The notes under the pieces: generated by a model
What the model was told of the DNA's origin: nothing
What the model saw: only the letters and a program-made list of their open reading frames with translations
Database searches by the model: none
Position numbers and translations under genes: made by a program
Shown: one piece after another, positions 7,723-17,415 of the stretch
Position numbering within the stretch: the stretch's first letter is position 1
How the letters are laid out: each line of letters begins with the position of its first letter
Origin: Anderseniella sp039978075
GTDB lineage: Bacteria > Pseudomonadota > Alphaproteobacteria > Rhizobiales > Aestuariivirgaceae
Direction of reading: 5' to 3'
DNA: 64,000 nt
Assembly (NCBI GenBank): GCA_039978075.1
Contig: JBDWCA010000002.1
Coordinates: forward strand, 372,001 to 436,000

Positions 7723-8988
7723 TCACGCTGAACTGGACGCAGAACCTGCAGCTTCAACCTGATTTTCCATGGGATCTAGCCATCGCGCTTTAGGCCATAA
7801 TCTGCGAGCGCGGCTTAGGCCGTCGCGTGCGGCGTCAAAATCCGCAGCCTGTATTTGCAAATAGATGCGTATGTTGGTCAATAAAACGTTGTCGCCATAA
7901 CGTGCTTCCAGTTCATTCAAAGCTCCAATGGCTACATGTGGCCGTGTGCGCGAAAAGCCTCCGAGGCAGCGTACCCAGGTTTTTTCTGATTGCCCAACCT
8001 GATCGACCCAATCGCCAATCGGAACTTCACCATGAAACCACGTCATATAGGTTAGATAGGCGTGCGCAGCCTGGGTGTGTTGATCAGCCGTCAGCGGCAG
8101 GGTCATTGGCGCACCGTTGATTGCAACGTTGTAAGGGTCATCTTCTCCAACGATCTGTAATCCGCATTCGCCGTAGGCCGATGCAAAATTCTGCTCTTTC
8201 CCGGGCGCATACACGGACAGCAGCGCTAGCAAAACCGCGTCCATCTTAGCTGTTCGAGCGATAGATTGTATCAGATCGGATCCGGCGATCCTGGCCAGCC
8301 ACGGGGCAATTCGAGCTGCAAACCCTTCGGGCGGCAATGCCAGACTTTCCTGGGATCGACTGGTGAATTTTAGTGAACTACAGGCTGCTGTGCTGGCCAC
8401 CCGGATGTCAGAACGGGTCAGAAATTTTGACGACATGAACTGATCGCTGGCTCCGATCGCTTCCGGTGTCTGGCTCCACCCTTCCGGCAACGATAGATAG
8501 CTTTCCATTCTGTAGGCGGTATGGCTGAAACCAACGGCAATCGCGAACTTCTTTTTACCCATAGACTGTCGGGCCGTCTGTCCGCCCATGTTTCTTGGCG
8601 TCCACTCAACTGCGTTGGAATTCAGAATTGACATTGCAGACTGATTAACCCAATCGCCCCTTTGCATCAGGTTGAGCATCTGCTCCAAATGATCGGGGGC
8701 CCAAACGTCGTCATCGCCCAGGTGGCAAATGTATTCGGCATCTGATGCACGCACGACACGGTCGCGATGAATTTCTCCGGTTTTGTAGGATTTTGGATGT
8801 GCCTCGAATGTGATACGGGCATCGACCTCGGTGATCGCTTCCATGATTGCAAAAGTGCGCGGTGGTGCCCCATCGCAGATAACAACCATCTCCCAATCTT
8901 TGACGGTTTGCGCCTGTGCGCTGGCAATTGAAAAATACAATGTGTCAGCGTGATTGTGCGTAGGGCATAGGATCAAAATCCGAGCCAT
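7723..8988 (-). CDS. Family 2 glycosyltransferase (GT-A)
   Basis: 421 residues. The N-terminal 200 form a GT2 domain: RILILCPTHNHADTLYFSI at the start, VVICDGAPP for the nucleotide-binding Asp, and the metal-binding motif HLGDDDVWAPDHL near residue 90. The C-terminal 200 residues are unrecognised; the last stretch (TNIRIYLQIQAADFDAARDGLSRARRLWP) resembles a tetratricopeptide-like helical pair. Likely role is surface polysaccharide or glycan decoration. It converges on the cupin gene with a 9-base gap and shares its lower GC, which supports joint transfer. The acceptor and donor sugars cannot be predicted. Confidence 0.75.
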   Translation of the reverse strand: MARILILCPTHNHADTLYFSIASAQAQTVKDWEMVVICDGAPPRTFAIMEAITEVDARITFEAHPKSYKTGEIHRDRVVRASDAEYICHLGDDDVWAPDHLEQMLNLMQRGDWVNQSAMSILNSNAVEWTPRNMGGQTARQSMGKKKFAIAVGFSHTAYRMESYLSLPEGWSQTPEAIGASDQFMSSKFLTRSDIRVASTAACSSLKFTSRSQESLALPPEGFAARIAPWLARIAGSDLIQSIARTAKMDAVLLALLSVYAPGKEQNFASAYGECGLQIVGEDDPYNVAINGAPMTLPLTADQHTQAAHAYLTYMTWFHGEVPIGDWVDQVGQSEKTWVRCLGGFSRTRPHVAIGALNELEARYGDNVLLTNIRIYLQIQAADFDAARDGLSRARRLWPKARWLDPMENQVEAAGSASSSA

Positions 8989-9456
8989 CTATAACCCTCT
9001 TAGTTTAGTCCTGTCTGCTACCCGAGACTTGCGGCTAAAAACCTTACGAAATCAGTGATGTGGTACGAAGTTTCCAAATGACTACAGCAGTTTCAATGAA
9101 TACTGTTGTGCTAACATCATGTCGACTTGGAAAACACCTCACATCCAAATTCAAATGCAACCATTGTACAGCAGCAACTCGTCAGGGTTGGCATCAAACT
9201 CATTCAAATCTATTCCGGCTGTTCTTCGGAAAACGGATACAACGAACGGTTCAACGGAACACGGCGAAGAGAATTTCCAAACAAGTCCGGGTGCCACGGG
9301 TATTGTCAATGGCAGGTGCGAGTGTTGCCTGAGCGCTTGAGCGTATAAGAAACGGCTGAGTGAGTAGATATCGTAGCAAAGCGGAGATGCCTTGCGAGAT
9401 TGTGACCAGCCAACACAACACACATTCTGTATGCAGGTAAAATTGTTGTTTTATAT
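8989..9456. other. AT-richer intergenic stretch between glycosyltransferase and tRNA-Arg
   Basis: 468 bases with no intact gene. It contains a degenerate insertion-sequence remnant (9163-9282, listed separately). The rest shows no recognised RNA or regulatory motif. Short frames over the tRNA edge are artefacts. Confidence 0.6.
9163..9282 (+). pseudogene. Remnant of an IS3-family (OrfB, rve-type) transposase
   Basis: A short in-frame stretch translates to a segment with LVRVGIKLIQIYSG followed by SSENGYNERFNGTRRREF. This lines up with the conserved C-terminal core of IS3-family integrases, where GxPWENGYNExFNGxLRDEFLN contains the third catalytic acidic residue. Neither the earlier DDE residues nor the downstream end is present, and no terminal inverted repeats were found. 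It is a decayed fragment at the edge of the AT-rich patch beside tRNA-Arg. Confidence 0.65.
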
Positions 9457-9533
<77 letters not shown>

Positions 9534-9615
9534 AAATGCTAAGTTGTCGGTCTTCTATACTCCGGCTTGTTCGTCTCGGCAACGGTTAAGGTCGTCTCGT
9601 CTCGCTTCACCTCTT

Positions 9616-11589
9616 TTACACCTCCCGATGCCGCGTCCTGGCATAGATGATCGGCGGCAGGGCCAGTGCGATTGCCGCCATGCTGAGCTGCAGGTGCGTG
9701 ACGCCGATGGTGTCGTTGCCCGGGGCGGCGAACAACAGGCCGGCGGCGAACAGGATTATGCGCATGACTATGCCGACCGGGCCTGCGCCCAGCCCGCCCA
9801 CATAGCTGACATGGCCCTGCAGCGCGCCTGATATGAAGGTGATGCCGATCAGCGCGGTCATCAGCACGAAGGCGATTTCACCGGCTGAGCCGACGCCGAC
9901 CAGCGCCGGGTTGAGCACGAAGAAGAACGGCGCGATATAGATCACCCCGCCCAGCCGCATGGCTTCCAGCCCGGTCCTGAACGGGCTCGATCCGGCCATG
10001 GTGGCCGCCGCAAACGCGCCAAGGGCGACCGGCGGCGTGATATAGCTGACCATGCCCCAGTACAGGATGAAAAGATGCACCGCGAGCCGGTTAAGCCCGG
10101 CCTGTTCCAGCGCCGGCGCCAGCACCACGGCCAGGAAAATATAACACGCCGTCACCGTCATCCCCATGCCGAAGACGAACGCCGTCAGCGCGCCCATGAT
10201 CAGCAAAACGATAACATTGTTGCCGGCCATGAACACCAGGTCGTTGACCAGTGTGCCAGCCAGCCCGGTGGCCGAAAACGCCCCGACGATCAACCCGACA
10301 CCGAGCAGCACCGCGGTCAACTCCGCCAGCGCCTTGCCGACGCCGAACACTAGGTCCGTCCCGCTTGTCAGGGTAAACCGGTGACGTTTCAGAAACTGGT
10401 TGATGACCAGCAGCAGGGCCGTGGCGTAAAACGGCGCCAGCGTGTCCTGGCGCAGGTGCACCATCATGAAGATCAGGAGGCCGAACACGAACAGATACAG
10501 CCAGCCCTCCCTGATCGCATCTGACAAGGAGGGCAGGTCTTCACGCGCCATGCCCTTCAGGCCGCGGCGTGCGGCATAAGCGTCGATCTGCGTAAACAGG
10601 CCGAAATAATACAGGATCGAGGGGATGGTGGCGGCCAGCGCAATCTCGATGTAAGGGCGCTCCAGGAACGACGCCATGACAAACGCCGTCGCCCCCATGA
10701 TCGGCGGCATCAGCACCCCGCCGGTAGACGCACACGCCTCGGTGGCGGCCGCATAGCGCGGCTGGAATCCGGATTTCTTCATGGCGGGAATGGAGACAGC
10801 GCCGGTGGTCAGGACGTTGGAGATCACCGATCCCGACATCGAGCCCATGAACCCAGAGGCGAAAATGGCAACCTTCGCCGCGCCGCCCCTGAAACGCCCG
10901 ACCAGGGCCAGCGCCAGGTCGTTGAAGAACTTGCCGCCGCCGGTGCGCTGTAAAACCGCGCCGAACAGAATAAAGCCGATCACCAGCGTGCCGAACGCCC
11001 GCATCGGGATACCGAATGAGCTTTCCGCGGAAATGATGTGATAGGGCACCGTGTCCCAGAACGGTTGCGCAAACCCGTTCAGCGGATTGGGCACCTTGTC
11101 GGCAAAGGTCGGATAGACGGAAAACACCGCCACAATGATGAACAGTGGCAACCCGCCAGCCCGGCGCGTGCCTTCCAGTATCAGCGCATAGACCAAAAGC
11201 GAGACCCAGCGCGCGGTTTCCGGCGCGGCATACTCCCAGCCGGAATCAAGGCTCTGTTCCGCCGTGACGGCAAAATACCCCATGCCCGCCAATGCCAAGA
11301 CGGACAATGCCCAGTCATACCATTGCGGTGTGGCGGGCGAGGTCCTGAACATCCTGAAGCACAGGAACGCCTGCGCCAGGAACAGGCCGGCCAGCAGATA
11401 CAGGTACTGGCCCTGCAACAGCGTGGTGACGTATTTGCCGAAGCCGAACAGCTGGTACACCGACAGGGCGATGCCCGCCACGGTCAGGATGACAACGGCA
11501 GTGCGCGCAGGCGTGCCGATGTCGGACCGCGCCAGCGTCGGTTCCGCAGTCACTAGCCCGGCGTTATCAGCGTCTTTCGTATCAGCCAC
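9616..11589 (-). CDS. TRAP transporter fused permease (DctQM, TAXI type)
   Basis: 657-residue polytopic membrane protein combining the small (4 TM) and large (12 TM) TRAP membrane subunits, the form usually paired with TAXI binding proteins. Many hydrophobic helices are visible. The DctM-like half has GRFRGGAAKVAIFASGFMGSMSGSVISNVLTTGAVSIPAMKKSGF, the conserved substrate and cation-site segment of the family (written here as adjoining short motifs GRFRGGAAK, FMGSMSGS and SIPAMKK). It starts with GTG at 11589 and follows the TAXI binding protein gene by 82 bases. The substrate is unknown. Confidence 0.88.
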   Translation of the reverse strand: MADTKDADNAGLVTAEPTLARSDIGTPARTAVVILTVAGIALSVYQLFGFGKYVTTLLQGQYLYLLAGLFLAQAFLCFRMFRTSPATPQWYDWALSVLALAGMGYFAVTAEQSLDSGWEYAAPETARWVSLLVYALILEGTRRAGGLPLFIIVAVFSVYPTFADKVPNPLNGFAQPFWDTVPYHIISAESSFGIPMRAFGTLVIGFILFGAVLQRTGGGKFFNDLALALVGRFRGGAAKVAIFASGFMGSMSGSVISNVLTTGAVSIPAMKKSGFQPRYAAATEACASTGGVLMPPIMGATAFVMASFLERPYIEIALAATIPSILYYFGLFTQIDAYAARRGLKGMAREDLPSLSDAIREGWLYLFVFGLLIFMMVHLRQDTLAPFYATALLLVINQFLKRHRFTLTSGTDLVFGVGKALAELTAVLLGVGLIVGAFSATGLAGTLVNDLVFMAGNNVIVLLIMGALTAFVFGMGMTVTACYIFLAVVLAPALEQAGLNRLAVHLFILYWGMVSYITPPVALGAFAAATMAGSSPFRTGLEAMRLGGVIYIAPFFFVLNPALVGVGSAGEIAFVLMTALIGITFISGALQGHVSYVGGLGAGPVGIVMRIILFAAGLLFAAPGNDTIGVTHLQLSMAAIALALPPIIYARTRHREV

Positions 11590-11671
11590 ATTGGTCAGGA
11601 CAGTGCCCCTTCGCCTCGAGCACGCACGCGACCCGTCATTGGGCCGCGCGCTTTAGTGTATCTCAAGTGCG

Positions 11672-12841
11672 CTAGAACACCACCTTGAAGCCGCCAGCTT
11701 CAAGCGCTTCGCGGCGCTTCTTGTCCCAGGCTTCGGCCCAGTTGTCCGGCTTTTCATCCTTCAACTGCTGCCAGGCGGCCAGCAGCGCCTGCTGCCGCTT
11801 GATCAGGTTGTCATTGTGCGCCTGGGCAGCGTCGGTCCAGATCCCGATTTCCTTGTAATAACGGATGGCGCCGTCGTGGTAGGGCGCAACCCACTCAAAG
11901 TTCTGCTTGTCCTTGGACCAGCCGCCAATACCCGGCGCCTTGCCGTCATATTGCGGGAACAGCTCCACCATCGCTTTGGTCATGTTGTAGACCAGCTCTG
12001 CATCCTGCGATTCCATGGCCGTCAGGACCGGGTAGGCATAGCCTGCCGTGGGCACCGGATCACCGCCGTCAATGCCGGCGCCGACCTTGGCATTCACCGG
12101 CGAGAAGAACGGCGCGATTGCCTGCATCCGGGCCAGGCCTTCGGAGTTGCTCGGGTCGATCTCGGGCCAGATCAGGCCGCGCGGATTGGATTCCTGGGCA
12201 TAGGCCAGGCCGGAGTTGGTCGAGGCAAACACCGCATCCACCTCATTGTTGCCCATGCCTTTCCATGACGCGCTGAACCCGCCGAAGTCGACGCGTTCGA
12301 CATCATCCCAGGTCAAACCGCCATAGGCGAGGTAGGCTTCGTTGTTGACGTTCAGCGCCGGCGCGCCCTTGACCCAGGCCACACGCATGCCTTTCAGGTC
12401 GGAATACCCGAACCCCTTGCAGTCCGGCTTTCCGGCCTTTTCGCACACGTCTTTCGCCACGCCCATGGACAGGCCGACCGCACCGCCATTATTGGCCATC
12501 AGCACGCGAACCGGCTGCGGCCCCCAGTTTTCCGCTCCGAACTGGAACACGCCTTCCTGGGCCATGAACGATCCGCCGACGCCGGTGGCGGAAAACTGCA
12601 CCTTGCCCTGGCGCAGCGGCTCGGTGCGCGCCACGTCGTTCTTGCCGGGCAGCACGCGCAGATTGGTACCGAACGCGGTCTTCAGTGCCGCACCGATGGC
12701 AACCGACTGGTTGTATCCTGCAGACCCGGTGCCATAGGCGGTCCAGGCCAGCTGGCCCGGCAATTTGGCGTCGGCCGCAAAGGCCTGACCGGCAAACGCC
12801 AGCGCGACAGTGCCCAGCGCGAGTGTTCTTACGCAATTCAT
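11672..12841 (-). CDS. TAXI-family TRAP transporter solute-binding protein
   Basis: 389 residues. A Sec signal peptide (MNCVRTLALGTVALAFAGQAFA, cleavage after AFA) is followed by a TAXI fold: TAYGTGSAGYNQSVAIGAAL near the N-terminus, the glycine-rich ligand loop of this family. The ATG at 12841 has a strong AGGAGGAAAG ribosome-binding site. It is upstream of and co-directional with the fused permease, forming a two-gene TRAP-TAXI uptake system. Glutamate and other organic acids are known TAXI ligands, but nothing here fixes the substrate. Confidence 0.9.
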   Translation of the reverse strand: MNCVRTLALGTVALAFAGQAFAADAKLPGQLAWTAYGTGSAGYNQSVAIGAALKTAFGTNLRVLPGKNDVARTEPLRQGKVQFSATGVGGSFMAQEGVFQFGAENWGPQPVRVLMANNGGAVGLSMGVAKDVCEKAGKPDCKGFGYSDLKGMRVAWVKGAPALNVNNEAYLAYGGLTWDDVERVDFGGFSASWKGMGNNEVDAVFASTNSGLAYAQESNPRGLIWPEIDPSNSEGLARMQAIAPFFSPVNAKVGAGIDGGDPVPTAGYAYPVLTAMESQDAELVYNMTKAMVELFPQYDGKAPGIGGWSKDKQNFEWVAPYHDGAIRYYKEIGIWTDAAQAHNDNLIKRQQALLAAWQQLKDEKPDNWAEAWDKKRREALEAGGFKVVF

Positions 12842-13165
12842 TCCTTACTTTCCTCCTGGTCATGGGTCCCGGTGCTCTCATGCGGCGCCGTCGCAATGAC
12901 CGTTACTATCGCGACGGTTTTCGTCGCTCGCTGTGCCGTCCCCGCATAGCTCATGCAACCCGGTTAGGTGTTGCTGCAAAAGAGACTTGTACGAATGCAG
13001 ATTGTTGGCAAGGCCAATAATGAAATTCCGTTCCAATACCGCCACCTGTCACACAGGCGTGACCCGCCAACACCACATTGTGACGCATGCGGCACTTCCA
13101 CCACTGGAAACATTCTAAGGTTTTGCGCCATAAAAGGACCGCACATTTGGTGAGGGTACGAGTTC
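12842..13165. promoter_or_regulatory. Divergent intergenic region between TRAP-TAXI operon and hemA
   Basis: 324 bases that must hold both divergent promoters. The only clear structure is an inverted repeat CCGTCGC (12888-12894) with GCGACGG (12911-12917) around a 16-base loop, 47-76 bases upstream of the TAXI gene start; it could be an operator or leader hairpin. No convincing FNR or RegA/PrrA-type site was recognised for hemA. Confidence 0.4.
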
Positions 13166-14383
13166 ATGGATTACGCAGGGTTTTTTGAACAGCAACTGGG
13201 CAGTCTTCGCGATGAGGGCCGCTATCGGGTATTCGCCGATCTGGCACGCCACCAGGGGCAGTTCCCCAAGGCCGCGCGTTACAAGGCCGACGGCTCGGTC
13301 TCAGACGTTACGGTGTGGTGCTCCAACGATTATCTCGGCATGGGCCAGGATAAAAACGTCATCGCAGCCATGACCGCTGCCATCGAGCAGTGCGGCGCCG
13401 GCGCCGGCGGCACCCGCAACATCTCCGGCACCAATCATCATCACGTAGAACTTGAGCGCGAACTGGCCGACCTGCACGGCAAGGAAGCAGCCCTGATCTT
13501 CACCTCCGGCTATGTCTCCAACTGGGCTTCGCTTGGCACACTGGCGTCCAAGCTGCCCGGATGCGCAGTGTTTTCAGATTCCGACAACCACGCCTCGATG
13601 ATCGAGGGCATTCGCCACTCCAAGGCCGAACGCCACATCTGGAAGCACAACGACCCGGAAGACCTGGATCGCCTGTTGTCCTCAGTCGACCCCGACCGGC
13701 CCAAGCTGGTGGCATTTGAGAGCGTCTACTCGATGGACGGCGATATTTCACCGATCGCGGAAATCTGCGACGTGGCTGAAAAACATAATGCGCTGACCTA
13801 TCTCGACGAAGTCCACGCCGTCGGTATGTACGGTCCGCGCGGCGGCGGCGTTGCCGAACGTGAAGGCATCATGCACCGGCTCGATGTCATCGAGGGAACG
13901 CTGGGCAAGGCCTTCGGTGTCATGGGCGGTTACATTACCGCGTCTACGCAGCTGTGCGATTTCGTACGCTCGTTTGCCTCCGGCTTCATCTTCACCACTG
14001 CGCTGCCGCCGGCAGTGGCAGCAGGTGCAATCGCCTCGATCAAGCATCTGAAGCAGTCCGACACCGAGCGGCTGCAACAGCGCGAGATGGTGGCGGCCCT
14101 GCGCGCCGGGCTGGACAAGGCCGGCATTCCGCACATGCCGAATGAAAGCCATATCGTCCCGGTCATGGTCGGCGATGCGGTCAAGTGCAAGTGGATTTCC
14201 GACTGGCTTTTGGACAATGCCGGTATCTACGTGCAGCCGATCAACTACCCGACCGTGCCCAAGGGCACCGAACGGTTGCGTTTTACACCTACCCCCTTGC
14301 ATAGCCCTGCCGATATCGAGCACCTTGTCTCCGCACTGAACGAACTGTGGTCCCAGTGTGCCCTGGCGCGCGCGGTTGCTTGA
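13166..14383 (+). CDS. hemA: 5-aminolevulinate synthase
   Basis: PLP enzyme of 405 residues that condenses glycine with succinyl-CoA, the first step of haem synthesis by the alphaproteobacterial C4 route. Seen are the substrate-binding WCSNDYLGMGQ and the GGTRNISGTNHHHVELE loop, the PLP aspartate in DEVHAVGMYGPRGGG, and the Schiff-base lysine in EGTLGKAFGVMGGY near residue 245. Full family length. It stands alone on the plus strand, with the TPP enzyme gene beginning 69 bases downstream; co-transcription is possible but the functions are unrelated. Confidence 0.96.
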   Translation: MDYAGFFEQQLGSLRDEGRYRVFADLARHQGQFPKAARYKADGSVSDVTVWCSNDYLGMGQDKNVIAAMTAAIEQCGAGAGGTRNISGTNHHHVELERELADLHGKEAALIFTSGYVSNWASLGTLASKLPGCAVFSDSDNHASMIEGIRHSKAERHIWKHNDPEDLDRLLSSVDPDRPKLVAFESVYSMDGDISPIAEICDVAEKHNALTYLDEVHAVGMYGPRGGGVAEREGIMHRLDVIEGTLGKAFGVMGGYITASTQLCDFVRSFASGFIFTTALPPAVAAGAIASIKHLKQSDTERLQQREMVAALRAGLDKAGIPHMPNESHIVPVMVGDAVKCKWISDWLLDNAGIYVQPINYPTVPKGTERLRFTPTPLHSPADIEHLVSALNELWSQCALARAVA

Positions 14384-14452
14384 CCCAAAGCGAACCGTTT
14401 GCCTGCTGGCCCTGACGACCACCACGGATAAAACTGGCAAGGGTTACTTCAC

Positions 14453-16123
14453 ATGACAAGAAACGGGGGCCAGTTGCTGGTCGCGTGCCTGACATCGCTT
14501 GGCGCAAAAACCGCCTATGGCGTGCCGGGTGAAAGTTATCTGGCGGTGCTCGATGCGCTGCACGACACAAAGGGCGCGCTTGATTTCGTCTTGTGCCGCA
14601 ACGAGGGAGGCGCCGGTTTCATGGCCGCTGCCCACGGCAAGCTCACCGGAGAGCCCGGCATCTGCATGGTGACCCGAGGGCCCGGCGCCAGCAATGCCTC
14701 CATCGGCGTGCACACGGCACGGCAGGATTCCTCGCCGATGATCCTGTTCGTCGGCCAGGTCGGCACCGACCAGCGCGACCGCGAGGCATTCCAGGAAGTC
14801 AACTACCGCCAGTTTCATGGGGCCATCGCCAAGTGGGCGGTCGAGATCGATCAGGTTGAACGCATTCCGGAACTGGTGTCGCGGGCCTGGGCAACCGCCC
14901 TGTCGGGCAGGCCGGGTCCGGTCGTGGTGGCGCTGCCGGAAGACATGCTGACCAGCCTGACCGATGTCGAGCCGTGCGACCCGATACTTATTCCCGAAGC
15001 CGCCCCCGCGCCCGAAACAATTACAGCGCTTGAGCGTGAGCTGTCGAAAGCTGAAAAGCCTTTGATCATCGCAGGCGGTGGCGGCTGGTCTGACGGCGGC
15101 GCAAGCGCGTTGCAAAGCTTTGCCGAGGCTAACGACATTCCGGTCCTGGTGGCTTTCCGCTCGCAGGACTTGATCGACAACCTGTCGGATATCTATGCCG
15201 GTGATGCCGGCGTCGGCATGTTTCCCCAGACTAAACAATTGATCACCGAGGCTGACCTGATCATCGCGGTCAATATCCGCTTCGGCGAAATGGTTGCCGA
15301 CGCCTGGAGCCTGCTGGATGTGCCTAATCCGGCCAAGCGTATCGTGCATGCCCATGCCTCTGACGCCGAAATTGGCAAGATCTATGCAGCCCATGTGCCG
15401 ATCCATGCCGGCCCCAACAATTTTTCCCGAGCGGTTGAAAACCTCAAAGTGAAAGGCAACTGGGCAGGCTGGCGCGAACAGGCCCGTGCCGGGTATCTCG
15501 CTTACGTGGACGCACCCGCCCAGCCGGGTTCAGTCGACATGGTCGAGGTCATGGCGCATTTGCGCGATGTGCTGCCGGATGATGTCATCATCACCAACGG
15601 GGCCGGCAATTTCGCCACCTGGCCGGGCCGCTTCCTGCGCTACGGGCCGAAGCAGCGCATGGTGGCACCGCAAAGCGGCTCGATGGGCTATGGCGTGCCG
15701 GCAGCGATTGCCGCCAAGGTCAATCACCGCGACCGGCTGGTCGTGTGCTTTGCCGGTGACGGCGATTTTCAGATGAACTGCCAGGAACTCGGATCGGCGC
15801 GTCAGGCCAACGCCCAGCCGGTCATCCTGATCGTCAATAACGGCACCTATGGCACCATCCGGATGCACCAGGAAAAAAACTATCCCGAGCGCGTATCAGG
15901 CACCGAGATTGAAAATCCGGACTTTTCAATGCTGGCCCGGGCATACGGCTTTCACGGCGAACGGGTCGAGACAACGGCAGACTTTGCCGCTGCGTTCGAG
16001 CGCGCCTGTGCCTCTGAAACAGGGGCAGTGCTTGATCTGAACGTATCAGCAGAGTCGCTGTCACCACGCCAGACCCTGTCACAAATGCGCGAAGCAGGGA
16101 TCAAGGCCAGGGACACCAAATAG
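14453..16123 (+). CDS. Thiamine-diphosphate-dependent enzyme, acetolactate synthase-like, substrate unknown
   Basis: 556 residues in the three-domain ThDP fold. The cofactor-activating glutamate is in LCRNEGGAGFMAAAHGKL near residue 51. The C-terminal domain has the GDGDFQMNCQELGSARQ motif, the GDG...N metal and diphosphate site, with NNGTYGTIRMHQE closing it. The middle domain lacks any visible FAD-specific signature I can be sure of. Related proteins are annotated as acetolactate synthase large subunit, but there is no ilvN-type small subunit here and the neighbours are hydrolases and an importer, so a catabolic decarboxylase or ligase role is more likely. It is not sulfoacetaldehyde acetyltransferase by sequence. 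Confidence 0.75.
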   Translation: MTRNGGQLLVACLTSLGAKTAYGVPGESYLAVLDALHDTKGALDFVLCRNEGGAGFMAAAHGKLTGEPGICMVTRGPGASNASIGVHTARQDSSPMILFVGQVGTDQRDREAFQEVNYRQFHGAIAKWAVEIDQVERIPELVSRAWATALSGRPGPVVVALPEDMLTSLTDVEPCDPILIPEAAPAPETITALERELSKAEKPLIIAGGGGWSDGGASALQSFAEANDIPVLVAFRSQDLIDNLSDIYAGDAGVGMFPQTKQLITEADLIIAVNIRFGEMVADAWSLLDVPNPAKRIVHAHASDAEIGKIYAAHVPIHAGPNNFSRAVENLKVKGNWAGWREQARAGYLAYVDAPAQPGSVDMVEVMAHLRDVLPDDVIITNGAGNFATWPGRFLRYGPKQRMVAPQSGSMGYGVPAAIAAKVNHRDRLVVCFAGDGDFQMNCQELGSARQANAQPVILIVNNGTYGTIRMHQEKNYPERVSGTEIENPDFSMLARAYGFHGERVETTADFAAAFERACASETGAVLDLNVSAESLSPRQTLSQMREAGIKARDTK

Positions 16124-16223
16124 TCCGCACGGCCACCATGCAGTGGAATTCATCAATCTGTGTGTTGATCTTATCTCAAAACTTGCGCAGTCTTCGCGTC
16201 CTGTTGAAACTTCGGAGAAATTC

Positions 16224-17396
16224 ATGCCCACCGTCAATCGTTTTGCTGACTTTCATGATGAGATCACTGCGTGGCGCCGCGACCTGCACGCGAACCCGGA
16301 AATCCTGTTCGATGTGCACCGCACGGCAGGCATCGTGGCTGACAAGCTGAAAGAGTTCGGCGTGGACGAGGTTGTCACCGGTATCGGCCGCACCGGCGTG
16401 GTCGGCGTCATTCATGGCAATACCAACAACTCCGGCAGGGTGATCGGCATGCGCGCCGACATGGATGCGCTGCCCATTCAGGAAATCCGCGACCTGGAGC
16501 ATAAGTCCACCATCGAAGGTGCCATGCACGCCTGCGGTCATGACGGGCATACGTCGATGTTGCTGGGCGCGGCCAAGTACCTGTCCGAGACCCGTAATTT
16601 CGACGGCACGGCCATCGTTATTTTCCAGCCGGCAGAAGAAGGCGGCGGCGGTGGCCGCGAAATGGTCGATGAAGGCATGATGGATCGTTTCAACATCCAG
16701 CAGGTGTTCGGCATGCACAACATGCCCGATCTGCCGGTCGGCCAGTTTGCCATTCGACCCGGTGGCCTGATGGCGTCGGCAGACTTCTTCTCTGTCGACA
16801 TCGAAGGCAGGGGCGGCCATGCGGCACGCCCCAATGGCTGTATCGACCCGGCCATCGTGGTGGCCCAGATCGTCAATGGCTTTCAGACCATTGTGTCACG
16901 CAACACCGACCCGCTCGAAAGCATGGTGATCTCGACCACCCAGATCCATCTCGGCGATGCAGACAATGTGATCCCGCAGACGGCCCGGATGAGTGGCACC
17001 GTGCGCACGCTGAAGCCGGAAGTTCGTGACCTGGCCGAATCCCGCATGAAGGCGGTATGCGAGAATATCGGTGCAGCGTTTGAAGCCAAGGTCAACTTCA
17101 CGTATGCGCGCAATTACCCGGTGACCGTGAACCATCCCGAAGAAACCGCTTTCGCGGCGTCCGTAGCGCGTCAGGTGGTAGGCGCCGGCAATGTGGACGA
17201 GAATACGCCACCCGTGATGGGCGGCGAGGACTTCTCGTTCATGCTGGAAGCACGCCCCGGTGCCTTCATCTTTGTCGGCCAGGGCGACACTGCCGGGTTG
17301 CATCATCCCGAATACGACTTCAACGACGAGATTATTCCGATCGGCTGCTCGTACTGGGCAAAATTGGCAGAAACGGCCATGCCGACTGACAGCTAA
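16224..17396 (+). CDS. M20 family amidohydrolase/aminoacylase (hippurate hydrolase type)
   Basis: Metal-dependent hydrolase of about 390 residues that would deacylate an N-acyl amino acid or similar amide. Metal ligands are visible in GMRADMDALPIQE, HACGHDGHTSMLLGAAK, PAEEGGGG and FGMHNMPDLPVG, with a last ligand in GLHHPEYDFND. The dimerisation domain begins near GRGGHAARP. The ATG at 16224 follows a CGGAGAA ribosome-binding site; a longer frame from 16143 is unlikely. It lies between the TPP enzyme and an amidohydrolase and ahead of a peptide-type ABC importer, so the imported substrate probably carries an amide bond. Confidence 0.87.
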   Translation: MPTVNRFADFHDEITAWRRDLHANPEILFDVHRTAGIVADKLKEFGVDEVVTGIGRTGVVGVIHGNTNNSGRVIGMRADMDALPIQEIRDLEHKSTIEGAMHACGHDGHTSMLLGAAKYLSETRNFDGTAIVIFQPAEEGGGGGREMVDEGMMDRFNIQQVFGMHNMPDLPVGQFAIRPGGLMASADFFSVDIEGRGGHAARPNGCIDPAIVVAQIVNGFQTIVSRNTDPLESMVISTTQIHLGDADNVIPQTARMSGTVRTLKPEVRDLAESRMKAVCENIGAAFEAKVNFTYARNYPVTVNHPEETAFAASVARQVVGAGNVDENTPPVMGGEDFSFMLEARPGAFIFVGQGDTAGLHHPEYDFNDEIIPIGCSYWAKLAETAMPTDS

Positions 17397-17415
17397 GAAA
17401 AGGGAGTCGGGGCTG

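Noticed and set aside
12842..13165. Riboswitch or FNR site upstream of hemA
   Set aside because: No conserved riboswitch core and no TTGAT-N4-ATCAA type site could be read in the region.
14453..16123. TPP enzyme as the missing sulfoacetaldehyde acetyltransferase (Xsc)
   Set aside because: The N-terminal cofactor region and overall sequence resemble acetolactate-synthase-like proteins, not Xsc, and it is 25 kb from the ligase/dehydrogenase operon.
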